From assembly GCA_016715625.1 (NCBI GenBank), contig JADJZU010000002.1:62001-126000 (forward strand): a stretch of 64,000 bases of DNA, given 5' to 3'. This DNA is from Bacteroidota bacterium. Lineage in GTDB: Bacteria > Bacteroidota > Bacteroidia > Chitinophagales > LD1. This document shows positions 51,070 through 59,996 of this stretch, piece by piece. The notes beneath the pieces were generated by a model. It was given only the letters and a program-made list of their open reading frames with translations. It made no database searches and was not told the DNA's origin. Position 1 is the stretch's first letter; each line of letters begins with the position of its first letter. A program made the position numbers and the translations under genes.

Positions 51070-51561
51070 ATGGCAGAACCATCTATTTATAACCTGGAAG
51101 TGAAAGATCTATCCGGAAAACCCGTGAAACTTTCCGCTTACAAGGGCAAGACTCTTTTGATTGTGAATACGGCTACAAAGTGCGGACTCACGCCACAGTT
51201 AGACGCTTTACAAAAGGTATATGAAAAATATAAAGGCAAGGGGCTTGAGATTTTAGGATTTCCATCCAATAGTTTTATGCAAGAGCCAAAAGAAGGAAGT
51301 GATATTGGGCAAGCATGTGCCATAAATTATGGCGTTACGTTTAAGATGTTTGAAAAAAATGCAGTAAGAGGGTCTAATGCACAGCCCTTATACAAATTGC
51401 TTAAAAAGGAGACCGGATATGCTCCCATCTGGAATTTTCAAAAATACCTGGTGGACAAAAACGGAAAAATTGTCGACTGGTTTAACCCCTGGCGCCATCC
51501 ATTAGATGCCAAACTTACCGCTGCCATCGAAAAATGTCTGAAAACGCCTGTGGAAAGCTAA
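51070..51561 (+). CDS. glutathione peroxidase family thiol peroxidase
   Basis: This 163-residue enzyme reduces hydroperoxides, and in bacteria it usually uses thioredoxin rather than glutathione. The peroxidatic Cys38 is in IVNTATKCGLTPQ. The Gln and Trp of the catalytic set are in FPSNSFMQEP and APIWNFQKYLVDKNG. The usual NQF of LGFPCNQFGGQEP is altered to SNSFMQEP, lacking the second (resolving) Cys at that site. The start is ATG 51070. trxA follows 67 nt downstream, a sensible pairing with a thioredoxin-dependent enzyme. Confidence 0.9.
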   Translation: MAEPSIYNLEVKDLSGKPVKLSAYKGKTLLIVNTATKCGLTPQLDALQKVYEKYKGKGLEILGFPSNSFMQEPKEGSDIGQACAINYGVTFKMFEKNAVRGSNAQPLYKLLKKETGYAPIWNFQKYLVDKNGKIVDWFNPWRHPLDAKLTAAIEKCLKTPVES

Positions 51562-51586
51562 AGGCACAAGGTTTGACAATCTCCAA

Positions 51587-51594
51587 TACTTTTG
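51587..51594 (+). promoter_or_regulatory. candidate -7 box for trxA
   Basis: TACTTTTG matches TAnnTTTG perfectly and lies 34 nt upstream of the trxA ATG. The only nearby TTTG is 11 nt upstream, which is too close for a usual -33 element. Confidence 0.4.
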
Positions 51595-51628
51595 CAGAAG
51601 AAAATTATAACTCAATAAACAATTAAAC

Positions 51629-51949
51629 ATGGCAACTCAACTAACAGACAGCAATTTTAAAGAAACGGTATTAGACAGCAACAAGGTAGCACTTGTAGAT
51701 TTTTGGGCAGAGTGGTGTGGTCCATGCAAAGCCATCGGCCCTATGATTGAAGAACTCTCTAAGGAATATGAAGGCAAGGCGGTAATCGGTAAAGTGGACG
51801 TGGACAATAACCCCGAAACAGCCATGAAATATGGCATTCGCAACATCCCTACTTTGCTTTTTGTAAAAAATGGTCAGGTGGTGGACAAAGTTGTGGGCGC
51901 TGTGCCTAAAGCAAATCTTGTTGCTATGCTCAACAAGCACCTTTCTTAA
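51629..51949 (+). CDS. trxA: thioredoxin
   Basis: This 106-residue cytoplasmic thioredoxin has the WCGPC active site at Cys30/Cys33, the buried Asp in VDFWAEWCGPC and the cis-Pro in IRNIPTLLFVKNG. It is the general protein disulfide reductant, fed by the trxB product encoded 1.3 kb upstream and probably the donor for the adjacent peroxidase. It is followed by a hairpin terminator. Confidence 0.97.
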   Translation: MATQLTDSNFKETVLDSNKVALVDFWAEWCGPCKAIGPMIEELSKEYEGKAVIGKVDVDNNPETAMKYGIRNIPTLLFVKNGQVVDKVVGAVPKANLVAMLNKHLS

Positions 51950-51972
51950 TTCACATTCTAAATTTTATTCTT

Positions 51973-52006
51973 GCAGAGACGCACAGAAGTGCGTCTCTGC
52001 TGTTTT
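51973..52006 (+). terminator. Rho-independent terminator after trxA, abutting the DUF58 start
   Basis: A perfect 12-bp stem, GCAGAGACGCAC with GTGCGTCTCTGC (51973-51984, 51989-52000), has an AGAA loop, then TGTTTT. The next gene's ATG begins at 52007, so the hairpin may also affect translation of that gene. Confidence 0.85.
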
Positions 52007-52923
52007 ATGACAGAACAACAACACTTTCCCGAGATTGAAAATCTGGAACTGCTGGCTAACCAAGTGGTGGAGGGCTTTATCATTGGGTTGCATAAATCAC
52101 CATTCCACGGTTTTTCGGTGGAGTTTGCCGAACACCGTTTGTATAATCCCGGGGAGTCTACCAAGCACATGGATTGGAAAGTGCTGGCCCGGACCGGTAA
52201 AATGTTCGTGAAGCGTTATGAGGAAGAAACAAATTTACGCTGTCAAATTGTGATTGATGCCTCTTCGTCTATGTACTTTCCCAAAGACGAAGGTGCGAAA
52301 ATCAACAAGCTTCGTTTTTCAATATTGTCCGCTGCGGCACTCGTCAATTTATTGAAACGACAACGCGATGCAGCCGGCCTGAGTGTGTTTACCGACAAAG
52401 TAACTTTAAATACCGGGGCAAAATCAAGCACCAAACACCATCAATTGCTTTTGCACAGTTGGAAAAACTGCTGGCGCAGTCACCATTGAACGTTACCACA
52501 AATGCTGCACAATCTTTGCACGAGATAGCCGAAACGGTGCATAAGCGCAGTATGATTGTCATATTCAGCGATATGTTTGATAACATCGATAGCAAGGGAA
52601 CCGAAGATTTGTTTGCGGCCCTTCAGCATCTTAAATACAATAAGCATGAAGTGATTTTGTTTCATGTGGTAGATAAGAGTAAAGAGCTGGATTTTGAATT
52701 TGAAAATAGACCCTATCGATTTATTGACATGGAAAGTGGCGATGAAGTGAAGTTACATAGCAACGAGGTGAAAGCGTATTATGTAGCGCAAATGAAAAAA
52801 TTCGAATCGGCACTTAAGCTGCGTTGCGCTCAGTATAAAATAGATTTTGTGGAGGCCGATATCCAAAAAGACTTCCGGCAAGTGCTGTTACCATTTCTGA
52901 CAAAGCGGACAAAGATGCTTTAG
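52007..52923 (+). pseudogene. DUF58/vWA-like protein, frameshifted in a T-run
   Basis: The gene encodes a DUF58 protein of about 305 residues, of the type often partnered with MoxR ATPases. The start (LELLANQVVEGFIIGLHKSPFHGFSVEFAEHRLYNPGES..HMDWKVLARTGKMFVKRYEEETNL) and the vWA-like metal site IVIDASSSMYF are in the first frame up to about 52450. The rest (QLEKLLAQSPL..SMIVIFSDMFDN....EVILFHVVDKSKELDFEF) is in another frame. Adding one T to the T4 run at 52449-52452 restores HHQLLFAQLEKLLAQ, the family pattern. ATG 52007 is chosen over an upstream one within the terminator hairpin. No moxR gene is adjacent. The protein may be inactive as written, or the break may be a sequencing error. Confidence 0.83.
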
Positions 52924-52944
52924 GTTATTTCTAATCCTTTAATC

Positions 52945-53751
52945 GTGCAACTCAATTTTAAAAAAATAGGAGAGGGGTTTCCGGTGGTAATACTTCACGG
53001 TTTAATGGGCTCGCTCGACAATTGGCAAACCATAGCTAAAAAAATGGCTGTTCTGTCGGAATCTGTATTCCATAATCCATTATGCATTTACACCATTGAC
53101 CAGCGCAACCACGGCCGATCACCGCACAGCAGTTTGTTTGACTATGCTTGCATGACAACAGACCTTTATGACTTTTTCAAACAACAGAATATAGAAAAAG
53201 CACACCTCATTGGCCATTCGATGGGAGGTAAAGTGGCCATGAATTTTGCCTTTCAATTTCCTGAACTTACAGAAAAGCTGGTGGTAGTGGATATTGCCCC
53301 GGAAAGTTATAGTGATAAACACAGTGATGTATTTGATGCATTGTTTGCCACTCACGCATCCACAGCGGAGTCTCGTGATGCGGTGCAAGCTATTTTGCGA
53401 AGCAAGCTGCAAGACGAAACAACCGTTCAGTTCTTGTTGAAAAGCCTCACTCGCTCCGAAATGCCTGGGGTTAATTTTGAGTGGCGATTTAATTTAGAAG
53501 CATTGCACAAGAACTACGCTGCAATATCGGGAGATATACCATCTGCAAATCCATTCCATGGGCCATCTCTTTTTGTTAAGGGGAGTAACAGCAATTATAT
53601 TACTAGTTCTAACTATGGTCGAATTGCAGCCTTGTTTCCTCACCATACAATAGAAGAAATTAAGCAAGCAGGCCATTGGGTACATGCAGAAAAGCCTGAT
53701 GAGTTTACAGATATTGTGCTCCGTTTTATTACTGTGCAAATTGGGCTATGA
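52945..53751 (+). CDS. alpha/beta hydrolase (YbfF-like esterase)
   Basis: This 268-residue alpha/beta-hydrolase has VVILHGLMGSLDNWQTIAKKM (oxyanion hole), IDQRNHGRSPHS, the nucleophile elbow in IGHSMGGKVAMNFA and the catalytic His in AGHWVHAEKP. The motif set matches the YbfF acyl-CoA/ester hydrolase branch and its relatives. The start is GTG 52945, 21 nt after the DUF58 gene. Its stop overlaps the pbpC start by 4 nt. The substrate is unknown. Confidence 0.87.
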   Translation: MQLNFKKIGEGFPVVILHGLMGSLDNWQTIAKKMAVLSESVFHNPLCIYTIDQRNHGRSPHSSLFDYACMTTDLYDFFKQQNIEKAHLIGHSMGGKVAMNFAFQFPELTEKLVVVDIAPESYSDKHSDVFDALFATHASTAESRDAVQAILRSKLQDETTVQFLLKSLTRSEMPGVNFEWRFNLEALHKNYAAISGDIPSANPFHGPSLFVKGSNSNYITSSNYGRIAALFPHHTIEEIKQAGHWVHAEKPDEFTDIVLRFITVQIGL

Positions 53752-56066
53752 TTCTAAAATTAGTCGCGCATAGGTTACTAGCTCTTGTATCTATTCCTCT
53801 TTTGCTTTTTCTCTCGTTTTTAGCGTTAAATTTTCTTTTCCCCTTACGGGACGCTATCCATTATTCTACAGTGGTACTAGATAATAAAGGAGAGGTGATT
53901 CATGCCTTTTTAACGCCTGACGATAAATGGAGGATGAAGGTGGAGTTGTCGGAAATTTCACCCCTGCTTCGCCAAACCCTTATCGAGAAAGAGGATAAAT
54001 ATTTTTTTAGGCATTTGGGTGTGAATCCAATCGCGATGTTTCGTGCATTGTTCAATAATGTAAAGCAACAAAAGCGAACATCCGGGGCATCCACCATCAC
54101 TATGCAGGTAGCGCGTATGTTGGAGCCTAAGCAGCGTACCTATTTCAATAAACTTCGAGAGGTTTTTCGCGCATTACAGCTTGAATGGAAATATTCGAAA
54201 GAAGAAATTCTACAGCTGTATTTTAATCTGGTGCCTTACGGCAGCAACATTGAGGGGGTAAAAAGTGTATCGGTACTTTACTTTAATAAAAGCCCGCAAC
54301 AGTTGTCGCTGGCAGAGGTAACAGCATTGTCTATTATTCCTAACCGACCTTCTTCATTAAAGCTTGGTATAAACAACGATATGATTGTATTGGAGCGCAA
54401 TAAGTGGCTAAAGCGCTTTGAAGCAGTTGGTTTGTTTGATGCAAAAACAATTGCAGAATCGATGGACGAGCCTTTAAGTGTGGAGAGATCCGAAGCTCCC
54501 AAACGCGCAGCGCATCTCGCACTCAAACTAAAATCCACAATCCCTCATACCACTATAAAGACATTTTTGCAATTGCAAATGCAATCGAAGGTGGAGAAAC
54601 TGGTGAGTGACTACACTCGAAATTTGTCGGCTTTGGGGATAGAGAATGCATCGGTAATTATCACGGATAACGCGACCGGTCAAGTGATAACCTATATCGG
54701 CTCCGCGGATTTTTTCAATGATAAGAACAGTGGACAGGTAAATGGAGCGGCTGCGGTGCGTCAGCCGGGCAGCACGCTCAAGCCCTTTATTTATGGATTA
54801 AATTTTGACTTGGGATTTCTCACACCTAAGTTTTGCATGACCGATGTTCCTATCACCATAAATGGGTTTCAACCTGAGAATTACGATGAACAGTTTCATG
54901 GTTACGTAACTACAGACTTTGCTCTCAAAAACTCATTAAACATACCCGCTGTAAAAGCATTGAACAATATTGGTGTAGACGCTTTGGTGACAATGCTTAA
55001 GAAATGTAACTTTCGTCAAGTGGCAAAAGATGAAAAAAAGCTAGGCTTATCTCTGGCTCTGGGGGGCTGTGGTGTATCACTGGAGGAGATGACTGCACTT
55101 TATTCCGCCTTGGCTCGTAAAGGGAAATTTAAGCCCTTGGTGTATTGTGAGCAGTTGAAGCAAACTGCCATAGACTCAATGAATATTATTACTCCGCAGG
55201 CATCTTACATGCTCACCGATATTCTCTCTAAATATGACAGGACCGATATGCCTGTGGCTTGGAGCCAAAGTGCCAACACTCCTAAAATTGCCTGGAAAAC
55301 CGGCACCAGCTATGGAAGGAGAGATGCCTGGAGCATTGGGTATAATCAGAAATACACGGTGGGTGTTTGGGTGGGCAATTTTTCCGGAGTTGGCGTTCCG
55401 GAGTTAAATGGTGCTGCCATAGCTACGCCCCTGCTGTTCAATATATTCAATACCATTGATCACAATAGCGCAGGACGGTGGTTTGACATGCCGGAGAGCT
55501 ATAGCCTCCGAATCGTTTGCGCGGAGTCAGGCAATATGCCCGGGCCTTATTGCGAACATCAAGTGATGGATGCATATATACCACTTGTCTCCTCTACAAA
55601 AGTTTGCGAGCGACAAAAAGAAATAATGGTAAGTGCCGATGAAAAGATTTCTTACTGCAAAAATTGTCAACCGCAGAGCGGATTTAAGAAGAAGATCTAT
55701 GACATTGTTTCACCCGAAATGCAGTTTTATTTTGAACAAAAAAGGATGGCTTATCAGCAAGTGCCTGCTCACAATCCTTCGTGCGACAGGGTAATTACGG
55801 ATGGCGGCCCCGCTATCCGATATCCGGTGCATGGCTCCGAGTATTTGATTAGTAAAACTTCTCCGGAACCTTTGCAACTGACTTGTGATGCCGGTAGTAA
55901 TGTGCGACAGGTTTTTTGGTATGTCAACAATAAAATGGTCAAGCAGTGTTCGCCAAAGGAAGCTCCTTTTATCATCCCCGATGAGGGGAAATTGAAGATA
56001 TCCTGCACGGATGACCATGGACGAAATACGGATATTCGAATTACGGTGAAGTATGTGTCGCTGTAA
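53748..56066 (+). CDS. pbpC: penicillin-binding protein 1C
   Basis: This bifunctional peptidoglycan synthase is anchored by an N-terminal helix (LALVSIPLLLFLSFLALNFLF). The GT51 transglycosylase domain has EKEDKYFFRHLGVNPIAMFRAL, GASTITMQVARML and the ILQLYFNLVPYGSNIEGV region. The transpeptidase domain has SxxK in RQPGSTLKPFIY, the SLN motif in KNSLNIPAVKAL and KTG in WKTGTSYGRRDAWSIGY. The C-terminal ~120 residues are the PbpC-specific beta domain (HGSEYLISKTSPEPLQLTCDAGSNVRQVFWYVNNK). At 772 residues it has normal PBP1C length. In some species PbpC occurs with an alpha-2-macroglobulin gene, but none is seen here. Confidence 0.95.
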   Translation: MILKLVAHRLLALVSIPLLLFLSFLALNFLFPLRDAIHYSTVVLDNKGEVIHAFLTPDDKWRMKVELSEISPLLRQTLIEKEDKYFFRHLGVNPIAMFRALFNNVKQQKRTSGASTITMQVARMLEPKQRTYFNKLREVFRALQLEWKYSKEEILQLYFNLVPYGSNIEGVKSVSVLYFNKSPQQLSLAEVTALSIIPNRPSSLKLGINNDMIVLERNKWLKRFEAVGLFDAKTIAESMDEPLSVERSEAPKRAAHLALKLKSTIPHTTIKTFLQLQMQSKVEKLVSDYTRNLSALGIENASVIITDNATGQVITYIGSADFFNDKNSGQVNGAAAVRQPGSTLKPFIYGLNFDLGFLTPKFCMTDVPITINGFQPENYDEQFHGYVTTDFALKNSLNIPAVKALNNIGVDALVTMLKKCNFRQVAKDEKKLGLSLALGGCGVSLEEMTALYSALARKGKFKPLVYCEQLKQTAIDSMNIITPQASYMLTDILSKYDRTDMPVAWSQSANTPKIAWKTGTSYGRRDAWSIGYNQKYTVGVWVGNFSGVGVPELNGAAIATPLLFNIFNTIDHNSAGRWFDMPESYSLRIVCAESGNMPGPYCEHQVMDAYIPLVSSTKVCERQKEIMVSADEKISYCKNCQPQSGFKKKIYDIVSPEMQFYFEQKRMAYQQVPAHNPSCDRVITDGGPAIRYPVHGSEYLISKTSPEPLQLTCDAGSNVRQVFWYVNNKMVKQCSPKEAPFIIPDEGKLKISCTDDHGRNTDIRITVKYVSL

Positions 56067-56080
56067 CTTAACACAAACCG

Positions 56081-56111
56081 TTTTTCTGTTTCATATATAG
56101 GGTTAGTTTTG
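56081..56111 (+). promoter_or_regulatory. candidate promoter of corA
   Basis: A perfect -7 box TAGTTTTG (56104-56111) lies 35 nt before the ATG. At the -33 position, 19 nt upstream, the sequence is TTTT rather than TTTG. Confidence 0.5.
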
Positions 56112-56146
56112 CCGCACTTCAACAAATTTTAATTCTTCAATGGACG

Positions 56147-57091
56147 ATGGTAGTTTATTTCAAACGCGAAATTGGTGGCCTTAAAAAGTTAACAGCACCC
56201 CAAAAAGGGTGCTGGATACATGTGTATGGCCCTTTTGCTACAGAAGAAACTCAAAAACTATCCGAACAGCTCTCCATTGATATTGATTTTATTACCGATT
56301 CGCTGGATATTGATGAACGCTCACGCTATGAGAGCGATGAAGGGAAAGACCTGATTGTGTTAAAGACACCGGTAGAAAATACAGGAATTTCAGATTCTGA
56401 AGCACTGGTGATTACCATACCTATTGGTATTGTAAGAACTCCCGATTATCTGGTGACTATTAGCGCGCATCCCAACCCGGTTATTGAGCATTTTATTAAC
56501 TCCCCACAAAAGGTCTTTAATCCCGAAGATCAGGAGATGGCTATTTTGTTGTTGTTTGAAAAGAATGTGGATGTGTTTCAAAACTTTCTCCGTCAGTTGA
56601 ATAATAAACGCTATGCATTTGAAAAAGCGTTATACAACTCCAGCAGAAATGAAGACCTGACAAATCTCCTGAATATTCAGAAAGGGCTTATCTATTTTGT
56701 GACCAATCTACGAAGCAATGAATTGCTGATGATGAAAATTCAGCGAAGCAATTTCTTGAAAATTCATGACGAAGACCGGATGGATTATTTGCGCGATATT
56801 ATTGTAGATAATAGTCAGGCGCTGGAGATGAGCGAGATGTATTCAAATATTTTGAACGGCACTATGGATACGTTTGCTTCCATTATTTCGAATAACCTGA
56901 ACGGGGTCATGAAACGCCTCACATCGGTAACTATCGTGCTGATGATACCCACTTTGATTGCGAGCTTCTATGGAATGAACGTGGATTTACCATATGACCA
57001 TCACCCTTTTGCCTTTGTCATTGTATGCTCTATGAGCATTATTCTTTCCAGTATAATGACCTGGTTTTTTGTGAAAAAGAAGTGGTTCTGA
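56147..57091 (+). CDS. corA: CorA family magnesium/divalent-cation transporter
   Basis: This 314-residue pentameric channel-like Mg2+ (or Co2+) uptake protein has a cytoplasmic N-terminal funnel domain (residues 1 to about 235, long charged helices such as FLRQLNNKRYAFEKALYNSSRNEDL). Two C-terminal membrane helices follow, the first ending in the YGMNVDLP signature (VLMIPTLIASFYGMNV), with a second at FVIVCSMSIILSSIMTWFFV. The protein ends KKKWF with the usual basic tail. The length and GMN motif match CorA. Confidence 0.95.
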   Translation: MVVYFKREIGGLKKLTAPQKGCWIHVYGPFATEETQKLSEQLSIDIDFITDSLDIDERSRYESDEGKDLIVLKTPVENTGISDSEALVITIPIGIVRTPDYLVTISAHPNPVIEHFINSPQKVFNPEDQEMAILLLFEKNVDVFQNFLRQLNNKRYAFEKALYNSSRNEDLTNLLNIQKGLIYFVTNLRSNELLMMKIQRSNFLKIHDEDRMDYLRDIIVDNSQALEMSEMYSNILNGTMDTFASIISNNLNGVMKRLTSVTIVLMIPTLIASFYGMNVDLPYDHHPFAFVIVCSMSIILSSIMTWFFVKKKWF

Positions 57092-57109
57092 TTTTTTTTG
57101 AATCGTGGG

Positions 57110-57613
57110 TTAAACAAGGTAAGCAGACGCTTTGCCTTTGGAGTCATACTCCACTTCTATGTGTTCTTGCAAAGTGGTAGAGAGCGATAATCCAACATAA
57201 TCGGGTGTAACGGGAAACAGCTTGTGCTGGCGGTCAACTAAAACTGCCGCCTGCACTTTATGTGGCGAGTAGTCCATAATTGGTTTCAGAGCGTAATACA
57301 TGGTTTTGCCGGTGTTGGCAACATCATCGACTAACACCACTGTTTTGCCATTTAGCAATCCGGCATCTGCTTTTAACTCAATGGAGCCTTCCAAGGGTTT
57401 TTGCTTGTTTAATTTCAGTTCCAGCAAGGTTACTTTTACGGTATCAATGGCTTCAATCTGTTTTTGGAGTTCCATGGCAAAACGATAACCGTTAGGCTGT
57501 ATGCCTATTACCACTATTTCTTTTTCATCGTAGTTCTCTTCCACTAGCTGATGAGCAATACGGATGGTTTTTTGATGAATCTCTTCGTAAGTAAGAATTC
57601 TGGTTCTTTTCAT
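57110..57613 (-). CDS. phosphoribosyltransferase family protein
   Basis: The 167-residue type I PRTase fold has the PRPP-binding motif VVLVDDVANTGKTMYYAL and a Bacteroidota-typical N-terminus (LTYEEIHQKTIRIAHQLVEENYDEKEIVVIGIQPNGYRFA). It resembles PyrR and hypoxanthine PRTases. PyrR (pyrimidine regulator/uracil PRTase) is a common label for similar proteins, but no pyr genes are near, so I leave the base specificity open. It is the last gene of a minus-strand nth operon, and its start overlaps the methyltransferase gene by 4 nt. Confidence 0.82.
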   Translation of the reverse strand: MKRTRILTYEEIHQKTIRIAHQLVEENYDEKEIVVIGIQPNGYRFAMELQKQIEAIDTVKVTLLELKLNKQKPLEGSIELKADAGLLNGKTVVLVDDVANTGKTMYYALKPIMDYSPHKVQAAVLVDRQHKLFPVTPDYVGLSLSTTLQEHIEVEYDSKGKASAYLV

Positions 57614-58365
57614 GCTGTCTGTTTTGATTTCGCTACAATAAAAATGCTGGTGCTTTTAATTGGTAGTGTGGTAGTATCTGAATTAAAAATGTGCTTTAGC
57701 AGAAAACGCTTTAGCCCGCTTTCTTTTAGTACATCCATGGGAGCGGTAATGTACTGCACATCCATTATTTCGAATCCATTATTCTCCAGAAGTTTCACAA
57801 TTCGGTCTCTGGTGTAAATGCGGGCATTAGCCCACCGTTCGTGAATGAATGTAGGAAGCCAACTGAAAAATGGTACGCGATTCCAGGGCAAGAGGGGAAG
57901 TCGGGCACCATGCGTTTCAAAAATCCACCACTTGTTAGGCACAGAAATAGCACATAATGCATTTGGTTTTAACCAGCGATGAAAACGGCTCACCGATGCA
58001 TCATCATTAAAATGTTCAATCACTTCAAAGCAAATCAAGCGGTCAAACTTCCGGTCAATATCCTCTGTTTCCATATTGCGAATAGCTATTTCACAATTGG
58101 TAATTCCTCGGGCTGCAATCTCTTTTTTAAACGATGCTGTGTGGTCAAAAATGTCTACGCCAAAACAACTTTTCATATGTGACTGTAGCAGCAGCAGAGA
58201 GGCTCCATTGCCACATCCAATTTCCAGTAAGTCGAGATTTTTATCGCAAAAACCCGGTATGGCTTTCACGAGATCCACTCTCCGCGTAATAATACGATCG
58301 GTGGCATCGGCCGGTTTCCCTAAATAATGTTCTCCTTCAAATAACTCTTCTGCTACGTATGTCAT
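57610..58365 (-). CDS. class I SAM-dependent methyltransferase
   Basis: The 251-residue methyltransferase has SAM motif I in LDLLEIGCGNGASLLLLQ, the acidic motif II region FGVDIFDH, and FDRLICFEVIEHFNDDASVSRFHRWLKPNALCAISVPN. The general layout resembles methyltransferase domain 11/23 proteins acting on small molecules, quinones or sugars. No substrate can be inferred. It lies 20 nt after the cation transporter gene and overlaps the PRTase gene by 4 nt. Confidence 0.85.
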   Translation of the reverse strand: MTYVAEELFEGEHYLGKPADATDRIITRRVDLVKAIPGFCDKNLDLLEIGCGNGASLLLLQSHMKSCFGVDIFDHTASFKKEIAARGITNCEIAIRNMETEDIDRKFDRLICFEVIEHFNDDASVSRFHRWLKPNALCAISVPNKWWIFETHGARLPLLPWNRVPFFSWLPTFIHERWANARIYTRDRIVKLLENNGFEIMDVQYITAPMDVLKESGLKRFLLKHIFNSDTTTLPIKSTSIFIVAKSKQTA

Positions 58366-58385
58366 AGTGGTGAGGAACGCTCTTT

Positions 58386-59375
58386 TTATAAGCCATGTTT
58401 TTTATTTCTGGTCATATTCTGCTGGTTCCATTCCATTTTTTCGGTGAATGGTGTTTTTCGTTCTTTACATCCTTCAATCATACAAATTTTGCACGACTCG
58501 GGTATGCACGGATCGCTGTGGATGAAGAATTCGACTTGTGCCGATAACTTTTCGTTTACCAGTGCAGCAATAGCCTCCATTTCCTGATGTGCTTCATTCA
58601 GCGACAAATACCAAGGTAAGGTAGTGTGACAGTCTACATGCAGTTTATTACCATATTGAATTACGCGGACATTATGGATGTCAATCCACTGCGTTTGACG
58701 ATGAGTGTTGAGCAGTTGGACCAAACTGTCAATGATTTCCTCATCAGCTTCATCCATAATTCCCGATAGTGATTTTCGAACCAGCTTTATACCCGTATAA
58801 ATGATGAAAAATGCAAATACAATGGCTACAGCATTATCGAGCCATTGCAGGCTGGTCAGTTTAATTAGTAATAATCCGCCCAGTATCCCGAACGAAGAAT
58901 AGGCATCACTTTTTAAGTGCTCACCATCGGAGCGAAGCGTGAGCGATTTGTTTTTTTCTCCTGTGCTTACCAGCCAACTGCCAACAATAAAATTGATAAT
59001 ACCGGATCCCACCACAATCCCCATACCAATATCTAGATGCTCCAGTTGTCGGGGTTCCAGAAATGCCATGATTGACTTGGTAATCATGAGCACACCGGCC
59101 AACGAAATCAAAATGCCTTCAAACCCGGCAGCAATAAATTCAACCTTGCCATGCCCGTACGGATGATTTTCATCTTTAGGCAGTGCCGATAAATACAAAC
59201 TATAAAGCGCAAAGCAACCGGCCACTACGTTAATGATGGATTCCAATGCATCCGTCAAAATAGTATTGGAATGCGTAACCTGATATGCTATAAACTTGGC
59301 TATCAGCAACAACACCCCAATGCACAGCGCAGTGAGTTGAATTCTGAAGATTTTTTGATCGCTTGTTGTAGTCAT
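58386..59375 (-). CDS. cation diffusion facilitator family transporter
   Basis: This 329-residue efflux protein for zinc, iron or similar metals has six membrane helices, with acidic metal-site motifs in HSNTILTDALESIINVVAG and EHLKSDAYSSFGIL. A cytoplasmic metallochaperone-like domain follows (VIQYGNKLHVDCHTTLPWYLSLNEAHQEMEAIAALV). The C-terminal tail is Cys-rich (DPCIPESCKICMIEGCKER), probably an extra metal site and typical for a Bacteroidota subgroup. The first codons overlap nth by 4 nt, so translation is coupled to the DNA-repair gene upstream. Confidence 0.92.
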   Translation of the reverse strand: MTTTSDQKIFRIQLTALCIGVLLLIAKFIAYQVTHSNTILTDALESIINVVAGCFALYSLYLSALPKDENHPYGHGKVEFIAAGFEGILISLAGVLMITKSIMAFLEPRQLEHLDIGMGIVVGSGIINFIVGSWLVSTGEKNKSLTLRSDGEHLKSDAYSSFGILGGLLLIKLTSLQWLDNAVAIVFAFFIIYTGIKLVRKSLSGIMDEADEEIIDSLVQLLNTHRQTQWIDIHNVRVIQYGNKLHVDCHTTLPWYLSLNEAHQEMEAIAALVNEKLSAQVEFFIHSDPCIPESCKICMIEGCKERKTPFTEKMEWNQQNMTRNKKHGL

Positions 59376-59992
59376 GCTTGTATTTTACTGCAGATAGGAC
59401 ATTTCTCAACGATATGCCCCCGTGAAGGACAAAACTCTCTGCCAAAATAAATGATCTGTAAATGCAATGCATTCCAACGTTCCTCCGGGAAAAGTTTTTT
59501 GGCATCTCGTTCAGTTTGCTCCACGCTTTTACCGCTGCTCAGTTTCCACCGATGCATTAATCGATGTATGTGCGTATCAACTGGAAATGCAGGCACATCA
59601 AACACCTGGCTTATAATTACGGATGCCGTCTTGTGTCCTACACCGGGTAGAGCTTCCAAGTCTTCGAATGTATCAGGGACTTTTCCTTGATGTTTTTCAA
59701 GAATAATTTCGGATAGGCGGTGAATGGCTTTCGATTTTGCTGGTGATAGTCCACAGGGCCTGATAATGTCCTCAATTTCTTTGATGCTTAGCCGAATCAT
59801 TTTTTGCGGAGTATCGGCCCGCTCAAAGAGTATAGGTGTAATCAGGTTGACGCGCTTATCGGTGCATTGGGCCGATAGTAAAACTGCTATCAACATGGTG
59901 TATGCATCTTTGTGGTCGAGCGGGATAGGAGGATTCGGGTAGCGCATCTCTAACTCGTGCATTATAAACTGAATCCGCTCCCTTTTTTTCAT
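59372..59992 (-). CDS. nth: endonuclease III
   Basis: This 206-residue base-excision repair glycosylase/AP lyase removes oxidised pyrimidines. The helix-hairpin-helix and catalytic residues are present: LPGVGHKTASVIISQVF with the Schiff-base Lys, and VDTHIHRLMHRW with the Asp. At the C-terminus the iron-sulfur motif is short: only three cysteines are visible (FCPSRGHIVEKCPICSKIQA, then the end) against four in E. coli Nth. The fourth ligand may be missing or replaced. ATG 59992 is used. It heads the operon nth-CDF-methyltransferase-PRTase and is divergent from arfB. Confidence 0.93.
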   Translation of the reverse strand: MKKRERIQFIMHELEMRYPNPPIPLDHKDAYTMLIAVLLSAQCTDKRVNLITPILFERADTPQKMIRLSIKEIEDIIRPCGLSPAKSKAIHRLSEIILEKHQGKVPDTFEDLEALPGVGHKTASVIISQVFDVPAFPVDTHIHRLMHRWKLSSGKSVEQTERDAKKLFPEERWNALHLQIIYFGREFCPSRGHIVEKCPICSKIQA

Positions 59993-59996
59993 CAAG

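Noticed and set aside
52440..52500. Programmed ribosomal frameshift in the DUF58 gene
   Set aside because: There is no classic slippery heptamer with a downstream structure, and similar single-base breaks occur in three other genes of the window, which favours an assembly indel.
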